A DNA stretch of 5,570 nucleotides from a bacterium (GTDB lineage: Bacteria > Verrucomicrobiota > Verrucomicrobiia > Limisphaerales > J093), in assembly GCA_021784265.1 (NCBI GenBank), contig JAJXTA010000242.1, positions 1 through 5,570 on the forward strand, read 5' to 3'. The position numbers and the translations under genes are program-made. This document shows, piece by piece, positions 1-5,570 of the stretch. Each line of letters starts with the position of its first letter. Position 1 is the stretch's first letter. A model generated the notes under the pieces. The model ran no database searches and was not told the DNA's origin. It saw nothing but the letters and a program-made list of their open reading frames with translations.

Positions 1-4
1 CCGT

Positions 5-64
5 TGTGGCAATGCGGGTACAGTGACGATTGACATTCCCCAGTGATGACAATTAACGATCACC
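5..64. mobile_element. Possible solo end of an IS21-family element (remnant)
   Basis: Two adjacent units of about 20 bp both begin CAGTGA: CAGTGACGATTGACATTCCC at 21-40 and a related unit at 41-64 with TGACAATTAA and a CACC ending. A TGT lies upstream at 5-7. Stacked repeats of the GTGACGATTGACATTCCCC type, and TGT termini, are what I recall from ends of IS21-family (istA/istB) elements. The block is also AT-richer than its surroundings. By orientation the element interior would lie to the right, but the next gene there is a phosphoesterase and not istA or istB. It would therefore be a solo or decayed end. The identification rests on motif memory, not an alignment. Confidence 0.35.
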
Positions 65-94
65 ATTGAGCCCGGTAGCATCCAGGCGCGGCAG

Positions 95-110
95 GCGACC
101 CACCGGTCGC
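95..110 (-). terminator. GC hairpin downstream of the phosphoesterase gene
   Basis: A perfect 6-bp inverted repeat, GCGACC at 95-100 and GGTCGC at 105-110, is separated by a 4-base loop. It lies about 57 bases past the stop codon of the minus-strand gene. No T-tract follows on the transcribed strand, so it is not a canonical intrinsic terminator. It could serve as a 3'-end stabilising structure or be chance in GC-rich DNA. Confidence 0.2.
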
Positions 111-120
111 GTACTCACGT

Positions 121-149
121 GGCCAGGGTGAGGCCTCGAGCCCTCGGCC
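121..149 (-). terminator. Candidate terminator hairpin after the phosphoesterase gene
   Basis: GGCCAGGG at 121-128 pairs with CCCT-C-GGCC at 141-149, giving an 8-bp stem with a single bulged C. The loop contains the palindrome GAGGCCTC. The structure begins 17 bases beyond the stop codon of the minus-strand gene, a typical terminator position. There is no run of T on the minus strand after it, so factor-independent termination is uncertain. Confidence 0.3.
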
Positions 150-166
150 CACACGTCGCGGCGGGG

Positions 167-1588
167 TTAAGGTTTGGGGGCCGCTTTAGGCCGTGCCGCG
201 GCGGGCGAGGGAGGCAACTGGCCCCGGGGCGGCGGGTAGCGGCGCAGGAAGGTCCCAATGTCAGGAGCTGACTCGGCGATCGGGACCGACGGCGGATAGA
301 CACAATCGCTTTCCCAGTTGGGTGGCTTGGGCAGACTCGCCGGGATGGGGATGACGAGGGGTGGGGTGGGCTCCTGGGCGAAGTCGAAGCAATCGAGCAT
401 CGGGTCGGCGTGGGCGTCGCGGGCGGTGAGGTGGCTGAGGCCAAAGCGCCGCTCGATGAAGGTGAGCATGGACGTGAAATCGTACGTATGATGCGAAATG
501 TAGCCGCGCTTGGCGAAAGGAGAAATGACCAGCGTGGGCACCCGCGGGCCGTAGCCAAAGGCATCGACCACCGGCGGCGGCACGTGGTCATAGAACCCAC
601 CGTAATCGTCCCAGGTGAGGAAGACGACGGTGTGGGGCCACGCCGAGCTCCGCATGAGGGCGTTGAGCAGGCGCGTCACGTACCACATACCGGCCCAGGG
701 CGGGGCGGGCGGATGCTCGCTGTCGCGGCCCATCGGGACAATCCAGCAGACGGCCGGCAGCGTGCCGCGCTCGAGGTCGTCAAAGTAGGCCTCCAGCGCC
801 ACCAGGTGCGCCATTGCCGCGGGGTTCTCGCGGATGGCCTTGAAGCCAGGCAGCGGATTCCAGAGCGAGTAATGCTTGGGGTCTGGGTCGGCCAGGTAAT
901 TGCGCTTTTTCGGGGGAGGATTGACGGGCCGGGTTTCAACATAATACCTCCAGGAAACATCCGCCTGCGTGAACAGGTTGACCATGGTGGCGAAGCTGTA
1001 GCCGCCGGGCGAGTTGAGCACCTCCTCGATTTCCTCGACGGAGAAGATATTGTTGATGACGCCGCCCGACTGCGCGGCCACGGTGTAGAGGTGGTTGGGC
1101 AGGCTCGCGCCGTTGAGCGAGGAGAAGAAGCGGTCGCACAGAGTATAGTTGGAGGCGTAATTCCAGTAGTTGGGAATGTCGCGCGCGTCGTAATAGCCCA
1201 TGGTATAAACGCTGCCTTCGGCCCAGACGAACCCGTCCATCGCCCCGTGGTTGTAAGCAGCGTGCGCGATCACCCAACGGTGGGCCAGGTCGCAGGGGGG
1301 CATGTCCTTGGGCATGTGGAATGGGGCGACGTCGCGCGAACCGCCCGGCAGCACCGGCAGCACCGTCCCCGGCGGCGGCCCATCGGCACCGGGATAGGTG
1401 CCGAAGTAGTTATCGAACGAATGGTTTTCCTGGATGATCCAAACGATATGCTCGACGTTCGTGAGGCCGCCGATCCGGGGTTTGGCGGGCGCCAAGCCCT
1501 CGGCTCCGGGTGCCGCCGAGCCTGCCCTCCCCGCGCCGCATGCCACAAGCAGCGCGAGCCAAAGCCGCGAGAGGTTTCGCACAGGCAT
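167..1588 (-). CDS. Secreted lipoprotein phosphoesterase, phospholipase C / AcpA acid phosphatase family
   Basis: This complete 473-residue protein belongs to the phosphoesterase family (Pfam PF04185) that includes phospholipase C and Francisella AcpA acid phosphatase. These enzymes hydrolyse phosphomonoesters or phosphodiesters outside the cytoplasm. The N-terminus has R4 and R8, a short hydrophobic stretch and the lipobox LVAC ending at C17, so I expect a lipid-anchored protein; G18 at +2 suits outer-membrane sorting. Family motifs appear in order: [16 protein letters not shown] (53-68, E54 and N55 as metal ligands), GASLPNHLY (160-168, S162 as the likely nucleophile), SEHPP (290-294) and [15 protein letters not shown] (325-339, D327 and D328). 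[15 protein letters not shown] follows at 356-370. All expected active-site positions look intact. It lacks the extra C-terminal domains of long PlcH-type enzymes and ends in a proline/alanine-rich tail (451-473). Substrate cannot be read from sequence. It is transcribed divergently from the glycosidase genes, with no strong ribosome binding site. Confidence 0.93.
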   Translation of the reverse strand: MPVRNLSRLWLALLVACGAGRAGSAAPGAEGLAPAKPRIGGLTNVEHIVWIIQENHSFDNYFGTYPGADGPPPGTVLPVLPGGSRDVAPFHMPKDMPPCDLAHRWVIAHAAYNHGAMDGFVWAEGSVYTMGYYDARDIPNYWNYASNYTLCDRFFSSLNGASLPNHLYTVAAQSGGVINNIFSVEEIEEVLNSPGGYSFATMVNLFTQADVSWRYYVETRPVNPPPKKRNYLADPDPKHYSLWNPLPGFKAIRENPAAMAHLVALEAYFDDLERGTLPAVCWIVPMGRDSEHPPAPPWAGMWYVTRLLNALMRSSAWPHTVVFLTWDDYGGFYDHVPPPVVDAFGYGPRVPTLVISPFAKRGYISHHTYDFTSMLTFIERRFGLSHLTARDAHADPMLDCFDFAQEPTPPLVIPIPASLPKPPNWESDCVYPPSVPIAESAPDIGTFLRRYPPPRGQLPPSPAAARPKAAPKP

Positions 1589-1596
1589 GGCCGCAC

Positions 1597-1625
1597 TCTA
1601 AACTCCCCGGCACCACGGGGGTCAA
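1597..1625 (-). promoter_or_regulatory. Possible sigma70-type promoter for the phosphoesterase gene
   Basis: Read on the minus strand, TTGACC (1625-1620) resembles a -35 box with five of six consensus bases. After exactly 17 bases comes TTTAGA (1602-1597), a weak -10 box with three of six matches. Only eight bases separate it from the ATG, so a transcript from here would be nearly leaderless, consistent with the lack of a clear ribosome binding site. The spacer holds a small hairpin (CCCCG/CGGGG, 1605-1620). The -10 match is poor, so this is tentative. Confidence 0.28.
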
Positions 1626-1690
1626 GCAAAACCCCGGAGGCCGCGGTGATCCGCGCGCGGTTCATACGACAACAGAGCGGTTGTACTCAC

Positions 1691-1707
1691 CTCTCGCGGC
1701 CGGAGAG
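1691..1707. repeat. Short inverted repeat (CTCTC/GAGAG)
   Basis: CTCTC at 1691-1695 and GAGAG at 1703-1707 flank a 7-base GC spacer containing CGGCCG. It could form a 5-bp hairpin on either strand or be half of an operator. It lies 13 bases before the 12-bp palindrome at 1720-1731. A role is unproven. Confidence 0.25.
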
Positions 1708-1719
1708 CCACCCGCGTCG

Positions 1720-1731
1720 GCAGGATCCTGC
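1720..1731. promoter_or_regulatory. Perfect 12-bp palindrome, possible operator
   Basis: GCAGGATCCTGC is a perfect palindrome, of the kind bound by dimeric regulators. It lies about 130 bases upstream of the phosphoesterase start and 450 bases upstream of the glycosidase start. It begins within CGGCAG (1718-1723), a hexamer repeated at 1736-1741, where AATTCC follows in place of GATCC. No regulator gene is in the window, so an operator role is only a guess; a 12-bp palindrome can also occur by chance. Confidence 0.25.
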
Positions 1732-1772
1732 TCACCGGCAGAATTCCGGGGTTCCCGCGGACGGTTGCCCTA

Positions 1773-1788
1773 GCCGCCCCCGGGCGGC
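1773..1788. repeat. GC-only inverted repeat
   Basis: GCCGCCC at 1773-1779 is the exact reverse complement of GGGCGGC at 1782-1788, with two bases between. It would form a very stable hairpin with a loop of four once the innermost pair opens. No T-tract follows on either strand, so it does not look like an intrinsic terminator. It may be a palindromic intergenic repeat unit. Confidence 0.3.
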
Positions 1789-2180
1789 GCCGGACCGCGC
1801 CCGATGAGACCTCCGCGTAACCACTTGCCGATCGCCCAGCCCACCGCTCTCTCACGTTCGCGGCTCTGAACGGAGGGGCGGCACGCGCCGACGCGCCGCA
1901 CCTGACTGGCCGAAGCCTGGGCGTGGCGCCGGCCGACCTCGATCCCAATGGCGGCGTTATCGGTGCGGCAACCGGGTTCTTCACGGCGGCTCTGGTCGGT
2001 GGCGTGGAGGAGGCAGCGGGGCGCCCAGCCGGTCTTGCTCTCGCCGTTGGCCCAGACCTTGGTGTCGAGGCGCTCCCCCGCGAAAGGTCCACCCCGCATT
2101 CCTGACTCGACTTTCACCGCGGCCCAAGCGCATGTTCCTCGCCAGCCACCGAACACAATGGGACGCACGAGTGCCACGCA

Positions 2181-5093
2181 ATGCAAGCAAGCCTAATCAC
2201 CTTATTGTCCGGGCTTTTGCTCGGCCTGCCCTGGGCGCTCCAGGCCGACCCCCAGAACCGCAATACCGATTGGTTCCACGCCGCCCACTACGGCGTGTTC
2301 ATGCATTTCCTGCCGGGCGATGCCCAGGGGCTGGAACGGGTGCGGGAGTTCGACGTCGAGGCCCTCGCCCGCCAACTCGAGGCGGCGGGGGCGGGCTATT
2401 TCGTGCTCACTCTGGGACAAAACTCGGGCTACTTCAATTCCCCCAACGCGGCGTATGACCGTTTGGCCGGCTACGCCCCGGGGGCGCGGTGCGCGCAACG
2501 CGATCTGCCGCTCGCGGTTTACCGCGCGCTCCGGCCCCGGGGCATCCGGTTGCTGCTCTACCTGCCCTGCCAAGTGCCCAACCGCGACCGGCAAGCGCAG
2601 GCCGCCTTCGGCTTGCCGGTCGGGCCGGCGGATCAGCCGATCGACCTCGCCTTCGCGCGGAAGTGGGCGCGGGTGATCCAGGAATGGGGCGACCGTTACG
2701 GCGACAAGGTGGCAGGCTGGTGGTTCGATGGCGGCTACGCCCACATCCATTTCAGCGAGGCCATTGCCCAGGTCTATGCCCGTGCCGCCAAGCATGGCAA
2801 CCCGAAGGCCATCGTCACCTTTAACCCCGGCGTGCGGGTGATCCACTACACCGCCGCCGAGGACTACACCGCCGGCGAACTCAACGAACCCTTCGACCAA
2901 CTTCCGGCGGGGCGTTGGCTGGACGGCTCCCAATGGCATGCCTTGACGTTCCTCGGCTCCGGTTGGGCCCAACGTAACACGCGCTACACCACCGCGCAGT
3001 GGGCCGCGTGGGTCGGGGCGGTGGTGGACCAGGGCGGCGTGGTCACGCTGGACCTGGGTCCCAATTACGACCCGCAGGCGGGGCCCATCGGGTCGCTCGC
3101 CCCCGCCCAGTTGCAACAGGTCCAAGCGGTGCGAGACCGGGTTCGCGGGTCGGCGCGGGTCCCACCACCGCGGCGGCGTCGGCGGGCCGACAGCTTCCTG
3201 GGCGTGCATTTCGATTTCCACGCCGGCCCGGACTGCACCGAGATTGGGATGAACACCACCCGGGCCATGATCGAGGCCCTGATCGCCCAGGTTCGACCGG
3301 ATTACCTCCAGATCGACTGCAAGGGACACCCCGGCCTCTCCAGCTACCCGACGCGCGTGGGCAACCGCGCCCCGGGGTTTGTGGGGGATCCCCTCCGGCT
3401 GTGGCGGCAGGTCACCGCCGAGCACGGCGTCGCGCTCTACATGCATTATTCCGGCGTGTGGGATTCGGAGGCGATTCGCCGGCACCCGACCTGGGCGGTG
3501 ATCAATGCCGACGGCACCACTAACCGCAACGCCACTTCCTTCTTCAGTCCCTATGCCGACCAACTCCTGATTCCGCAGTTGCGGGAGTTGGCGGGCGATT
3601 ACGGCGTCGATGGGGCGTGGATGGACGGAGAATGCTGGGCGGCGATGCCTGATTACGGCCGGGCGGCGGTGCGGGCCTTCGGCGCCGCCACCGGCATCCA
3701 CGACCCGCCGCGCGGGGCGGCGGACCCCCACTGGTACGAGTTCTTGCAGTTCAACCGCGAGGCCTTTCGCCGTTACCTGCGTCATTACCTCACGGAAGTG
3801 AAACGGACCAATCCCCGCGTGCAGCTCTGCAGCAATTGGGCCTTCAGCGACCACATGCCCGAGCCGGTCTCCGCTCCGGTGGACTGGCTCTCCGGGGATT
3901 TCTCGCCGCAGGATAGCGTCAATTCCGCCCGCATGTCCGCCCGCTACCTGGCCGGCCAGGAGAAGCCCTGGGACCTCATGGCTTGGAGTTTCACCACCAA
4001 GCCCGGCAGGGGCGGCGGCAATCAGAAGTCGGTGGTTCAACTCGAGCGGGAGGCGGCCATCGTCCTGGCCCAAGGCGGCGGTTTTCAAGCCTACTTCCAA
4101 CAGAAACGCGACGGCTCCTTGCGGGAGGAGGGGTTCCGGACGATGGCGGCGGTGGCGCGGTTCTGCCGGGCGCGGCAAGCGCTCTGTCATCACGCGGTGG
4201 CCGTGCCGCAAGTGGCGCTGCTCTATTCAACGGCCGATCACTACCGGCAGATCCAAGGGCTGTTCAACCGGGATTTGTCGCGGCTCAACGGGACGCTGCA
4301 GGCCCTGCTGGAAACCCAGCACTCGGTTGAGGTCCTGAGCGAGCACCGGCTCACGGGGCGGATGCGGCAGTATGGCTTGATCGTGGTGCCGGAGTGCGAG
4401 TATCTGGAACCGCGGTTCAAGCAGGAACTGGTGAGGTATGTTGACCAAGGAGGGAGCCTGCTGTTGGTGGGCTCGGCTGCCGCGGGTATGTTCCAACCCG
4501 AGTTGGGCCTCAGCCTTGATTCGCCCCCGGGCGCCCGGCCCGGGTATCTGGCCCTGGCGCAGACGCTCGAGCCCGTCCAAGGCGCCCTCGGCGGTGTGCA
4601 CCTCGGCGCGCGTGCCCGGCCGGTTGGACAACTCCAAGCCACTCCGGAGACGGCTACGGCTTTGGGGCCGGCGGCCGCGGTTGCCCCGCTCGGGCGAGGG
4701 CTGGTGGGCGGGGTGTTTTTTGCCTTCAGCGAGAGCTACCTGAGCCAGCGCTCGGCCGCGCAACGCGCCTTCCTCCAGACCTTGGTGCGTGAGCTCTTTC
4801 CCAAACCGATGGTGGAGGTGTCCGGGTCACCCGAGGTCGAGGTGGCGGTCAACCGGCTGCGGGGCCGCCTGCACCTCAACCTGGTGAACACGGCCGGCCC
4901 GCATGTGGAGGAACCCGTTCTGGAGACCATTCCGCCGGTCGGCCCGCTGGCGGTCACCGTGCGCACGGGACAGAAGCCGGCTCGGATCCGGCTCGAGCCG
5001 GAAGGGCAGGCCCTCAAGTTCGATTACGACGGCACGGAGACCCACTTTGAGGTGCCGCGGCTCGAGCTCCATAGCATCGTGGTGGTGGAATGA
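2181..5093 (+). CDS. Secreted two-barrel glycoside hydrolase: GH29-like domain fused to GHL6/GH42-like domain
   Basis: This 970-residue exported protein probably cleaves an extracellular glycan. Residues 1-22 form a signal peptide (MQASLITLLS start, hydrophobic core, ALQA before D23). Residues 25-320 resemble the GH29 alpha-L-fucosidase barrel: WFHAAHYGVFMHF (31-43) matches the family's WF..A.FGIFIHWG strand, and AGWWFDGG (178-185) supplies a nucleophile-like D183. The canonical KHHDGF segment is replaced by LGQNSGYF (78-85), so fucosidase activity is doubtful. An arginine-rich linker (324-336, PPPRRRRR) leads to a second barrel (337-665) with FLGVHFDFH (339-347), PDYLQIDCKGHPG (373-385) and GVDGAWMDGECW (475-486), where D482 and E484 are candidate catalytic acids. 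It resembles GHL6/GH42-like hydrolases. Residues 674-880 look like the Rossmann-type beta-galactosidase trimerisation domain (VPQVALLYS, YGLIVVPECEYL, GGSLLLVGSAAAG). A beta domain (881-970) ends the protein. The ribosome binding site is weak. The stop overlaps the next start. Fold assignments come from motif recognition; the substrate is unknown. Confidence 0.88.
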   Translation: MQASLITLLSGLLLGLPWALQADPQNRNTDWFHAAHYGVFMHFLPGDAQGLERVREFDVEALARQLEAAGAGYFVLTLGQNSGYFNSPNAAYDRLAGYAPGARCAQRDLPLAVYRALRPRGIRLLLYLPCQVPNRDRQAQAAFGLPVGPADQPIDLAFARKWARVIQEWGDRYGDKVAGWWFDGGYAHIHFSEAIAQVYARAAKHGNPKAIVTFNPGVRVIHYTAAEDYTAGELNEPFDQLPAGRWLDGSQWHALTFLGSGWAQRNTRYTTAQWAAWVGAVVDQGGVVTLDLGPNYDPQAGPIGSLAPAQLQQVQAVRDRVRGSARVPPPRRRRRADSFLGVHFDFHAGPDCTEIGMNTTRAMIEALIAQVRPDYLQIDCKGHPGLSSYPTRVGNRAPGFVGDPLRLWRQVTAEHGVALYMHYSGVWDSEAIRRHPTWAVINADGTTNRNATSFFSPYADQLLIPQLRELAGDYGVDGAWMDGECWAAMPDYGRAAVRAFGAATGIHDPPRGAADPHWYEFLQFNREAFRRYLRHYLTEVKRTNPRVQLCSNWAFSDHMPEPVSAPVDWLSGDFSPQDSVNSARMSARYLAGQEKPWDLMAWSFTTKPGRGGGNQKSVVQLEREAAIVLAQGGGFQAYFQQKRDGSLREEGFRTMAAVARFCRARQALCHHAVAVPQVALLYSTADHYRQIQGLFNRDLSRLNGTLQALLETQHSVEVLSEHRLTGRMRQYGLIVVPECEYLEPRFKQELVRYVDQGGSLLLVGSAAAGMFQPELGLSLDSPPGARPGYLALAQTLEPVQGALGGVHLGARARPVGQLQATPETATALGPAAAVAPLGRGLVGGVFFAFSESYLSQRSAAQRAFLQTLVRELFPKPMVEVSGSPEVEVAVNRLRGRLHLNLVNTAGPHVEEPVLETIPPVGPLAVTVRTGQKPARIRLEPEGQALKFDYDGTETHFEVPRLELHSIVVVE

Positions 5094-5570
5094 GACCTCC
5101 CCGTCTCTGGCGGCACGGCGGTGCCCGCCTGCCAGCCACGCCGCGGCGCTCAGCCGGGCCGAGGCCCGCCCCGCCCGAGGCCCTGCCTCCCCTCAGGACC
5201 AGGAGCTTGACGCACGCGCCGCTCCTGCCCGTGCTCCTCGTCCTCGCCCTGCTCAACCCCCGGGGCGTGGCCCAGCCGGACCGCGCGGCGCCCGCGGCAC
5301 CGCGCCGCGAGCACAAACCGTATTTCACCCCGTTCACTTGGCCCTCCACACCCCCCGCCGATTGTCCGTTCCCGCCCTCGAGCGAGCTGACCGGCCTGCG
5401 CTTCACCGGGGTCCACAGCGACTACCATTTTGCCGATACTTGGTATCCGACGTGGGCGGCCGACGGCAACCTCTACTCGCCGTGGACCGACGGCGAGGTC
5501 AACGGCCTCGGCGCGTCCTCCGCCGGCACGAATGCCACGACCGGCTTTGCGACGATTTTGGGCGACGACC
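5090..5570 (+). CDS. Partial secreted protein, DUF4185-like beta-propeller start (runs off window)
   Basis: An uninterrupted frame of 160 codons continues past the window end. The ATG overlaps the preceding stop as ATGA, suggesting translational coupling in an operon. From this start, 44 arginine/proline-rich residues precede a hydrophobic core (L45 to L55) and a possible cleavage region near GVAQ (59-62). An alternative TTG start at 5207, with AGGA eight bases upstream, would give a more normal signal peptide, so the true N-terminus is uncertain. After a proline-rich spacer comes LTGLRFTG and then ADTWYPTWAADGNLYSPWTDG-like sequence (115-135). Its D-T-W...W..DG.LY..W.DG pattern resembles the first blade of DUF4185-type five-bladed propeller proteins, some of which are glycoside hydrolases. 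Its place behind a glycosidase fits a role in glycan use. The family call is tentative, as only about 60 mature residues are informative. Confidence 0.7.
   Translation, partial: MRPPRLWRHGGARLPATPRRSAGPRPAPPEALPPLRTRSLTHAPLLPVLLVLALLNPRGVAQPDRAAPAAPRREHKPYFTPFTWPSTPPADCPFPPSSELTGLRFTGVHSDYHFADTWYPTWAADGNLYSPWTDGEVNGLGASSAGTNATTGFATILGDD

Larger units (their letters stand above)
1626..2180. other. Long divergent intergenic region, no credible gene
   Basis: About 555 bases lie between the possible phosphoesterase promoter and the start of the large glycosidase gene. Several stop-free frames exist on both strands, the longest at 1622-2092 and 1770-2186 on the minus strand. Their translations are arginine-, glycine- and proline-rich, lack recognisable domains and overlap each other, as expected of GC-rich non-coding DNA. 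I found no tRNA-like cloverleaf or T-loop. The region must carry the promoter for the glycosidase gene, but no convincing -35/-10 pair stands out. Small structured elements are listed separately, and an exact 8-bp tandem duplication (ACGCGCCG) occurs at 1883-1898. It is longer than two promoters need, so it could hold an old repeat or decayed gene. Confidence 0.6.

Noticed and set aside
410..1807. Long plus-strand frame (465 codons) antisense to the phosphoesterase gene
   Set aside because: Its translation is arginine/glycine/valine-rich with no domain or signal. The opposite strand encodes a protein with clear family motifs throughout. The open frame follows from GC-rich codon use.
1911..1965. 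Possible tRNA-like stretch around CGACCTCGATCCCAATGG
   Set aside because: It lacks the GGTTCRANYCC T-arm signature and no matching acceptor stem or anticodon arm could be drawn.
1622..2092. Minus-strand 156-codon frame in the intergenic region
   Set aside because: Composition is dominated by A, R, P and S with no domain, signal peptide or ribosome binding site. It overlaps another equally unconvincing frame at 1770-2186.
1923..2105. Plus-strand 60-codon frame with an alanine/glycine-rich hydrophobic translation
   Set aside because: There is no Shine-Dalgarno sequence, no transmembrane pattern of convincing length and no recognised family. It ends 75 bases before the glycosidase start without a clear relation to it.
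1770..2186. Minus-strand 138-codon frame in the intergenic region, considered as a decayed gene
   Set aside because: No protein family is recognisable, and its start would overlap the start of the glycosidase gene on the other strand. Kept only as a possible repeat or relic in the findings.
3153..3188. The arginine/proline-rich junction between barrels as a sign of two genes joined by a sequencing frameshift
   Set aside because: Both barrels are in the same frame, no stop or start with a ribosome binding site lies at the junction, and the second barrel has no signal peptide of its own. A natural linker is the simpler explanation.
2202..4211. Very long minus-strand frame (669 codons) antisense to the two-barrel glycosidase
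   Set aside because: It lies wholly inside the glycosidase gene, has low-complexity arginine/proline/glycine-rich translation and no recognisable motif. High GC at third codon positions removes stops from this antisense frame.

Overview
The window is GC-rich bacterial chromosomal DNA. Strong third-position G/C use leaves long stop-free frames antisense to both main genes. The content is one secreted lipoprotein phosphoesterase, one very large two-barrel glycoside hydrolase and the start of a secreted propeller-like protein. That is the kind of exported polymer-degrading gene set common in Verrucomicrobiota and Planctomycetota; Acidobacteriota is also possible. The lineage is inferred from gene style only, because the window has no rRNA or other marker gene.

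Layout. Positions 1-166 hold no gene. At about 5-64 is a short AT-richer block resembling the terminal repeats of an IS21-family element, with no transposase genes beside it. Two GC-rich hairpins follow, just past the stop of the first gene. On the minus strand, 167-1588 encodes a complete phosphoesterase of the phospholipase C / AcpA acid phosphatase family with a lipoprotein signal and a proline/alanine-rich tail. The 592-bp divergent intergenic region (1589-2180) has a possible near-leaderless promoter for the phosphoesterase, a perfect 12-bp palindrome and a GC hairpin, but no credible gene. On the plus strand, 2181-5093 encodes a 970-residue secreted protein. It joins a divergent alpha-L-fucosidase-like (GH29-like) barrel to a second GHL6/GH42-like barrel, followed by a beta-galactosidase-trimerisation-like domain and a C-terminal beta domain. 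A further exported protein starts at 5090, overlapping the stop of the previous gene as ATGA, and runs off the window. Its visible part looks like the first blade of a DUF4185-like beta-propeller.

How they work together. The two plus-strand genes are probably one operon for breaking down a complex glycan outside the cytoplasm, since both are exported and they are immediately adjacent. The divergent phosphoesterase may release phosphate or head groups from phosphoesters. A link between it and the glycan genes is only suggested by their neighbouring positions. The most interesting points are the two-catalytic-barrel fusion, the loss of the canonical GH29 fucose-binding His-His motif, and the coupled propeller gene. 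I see no clearly new defence or mobile system here.
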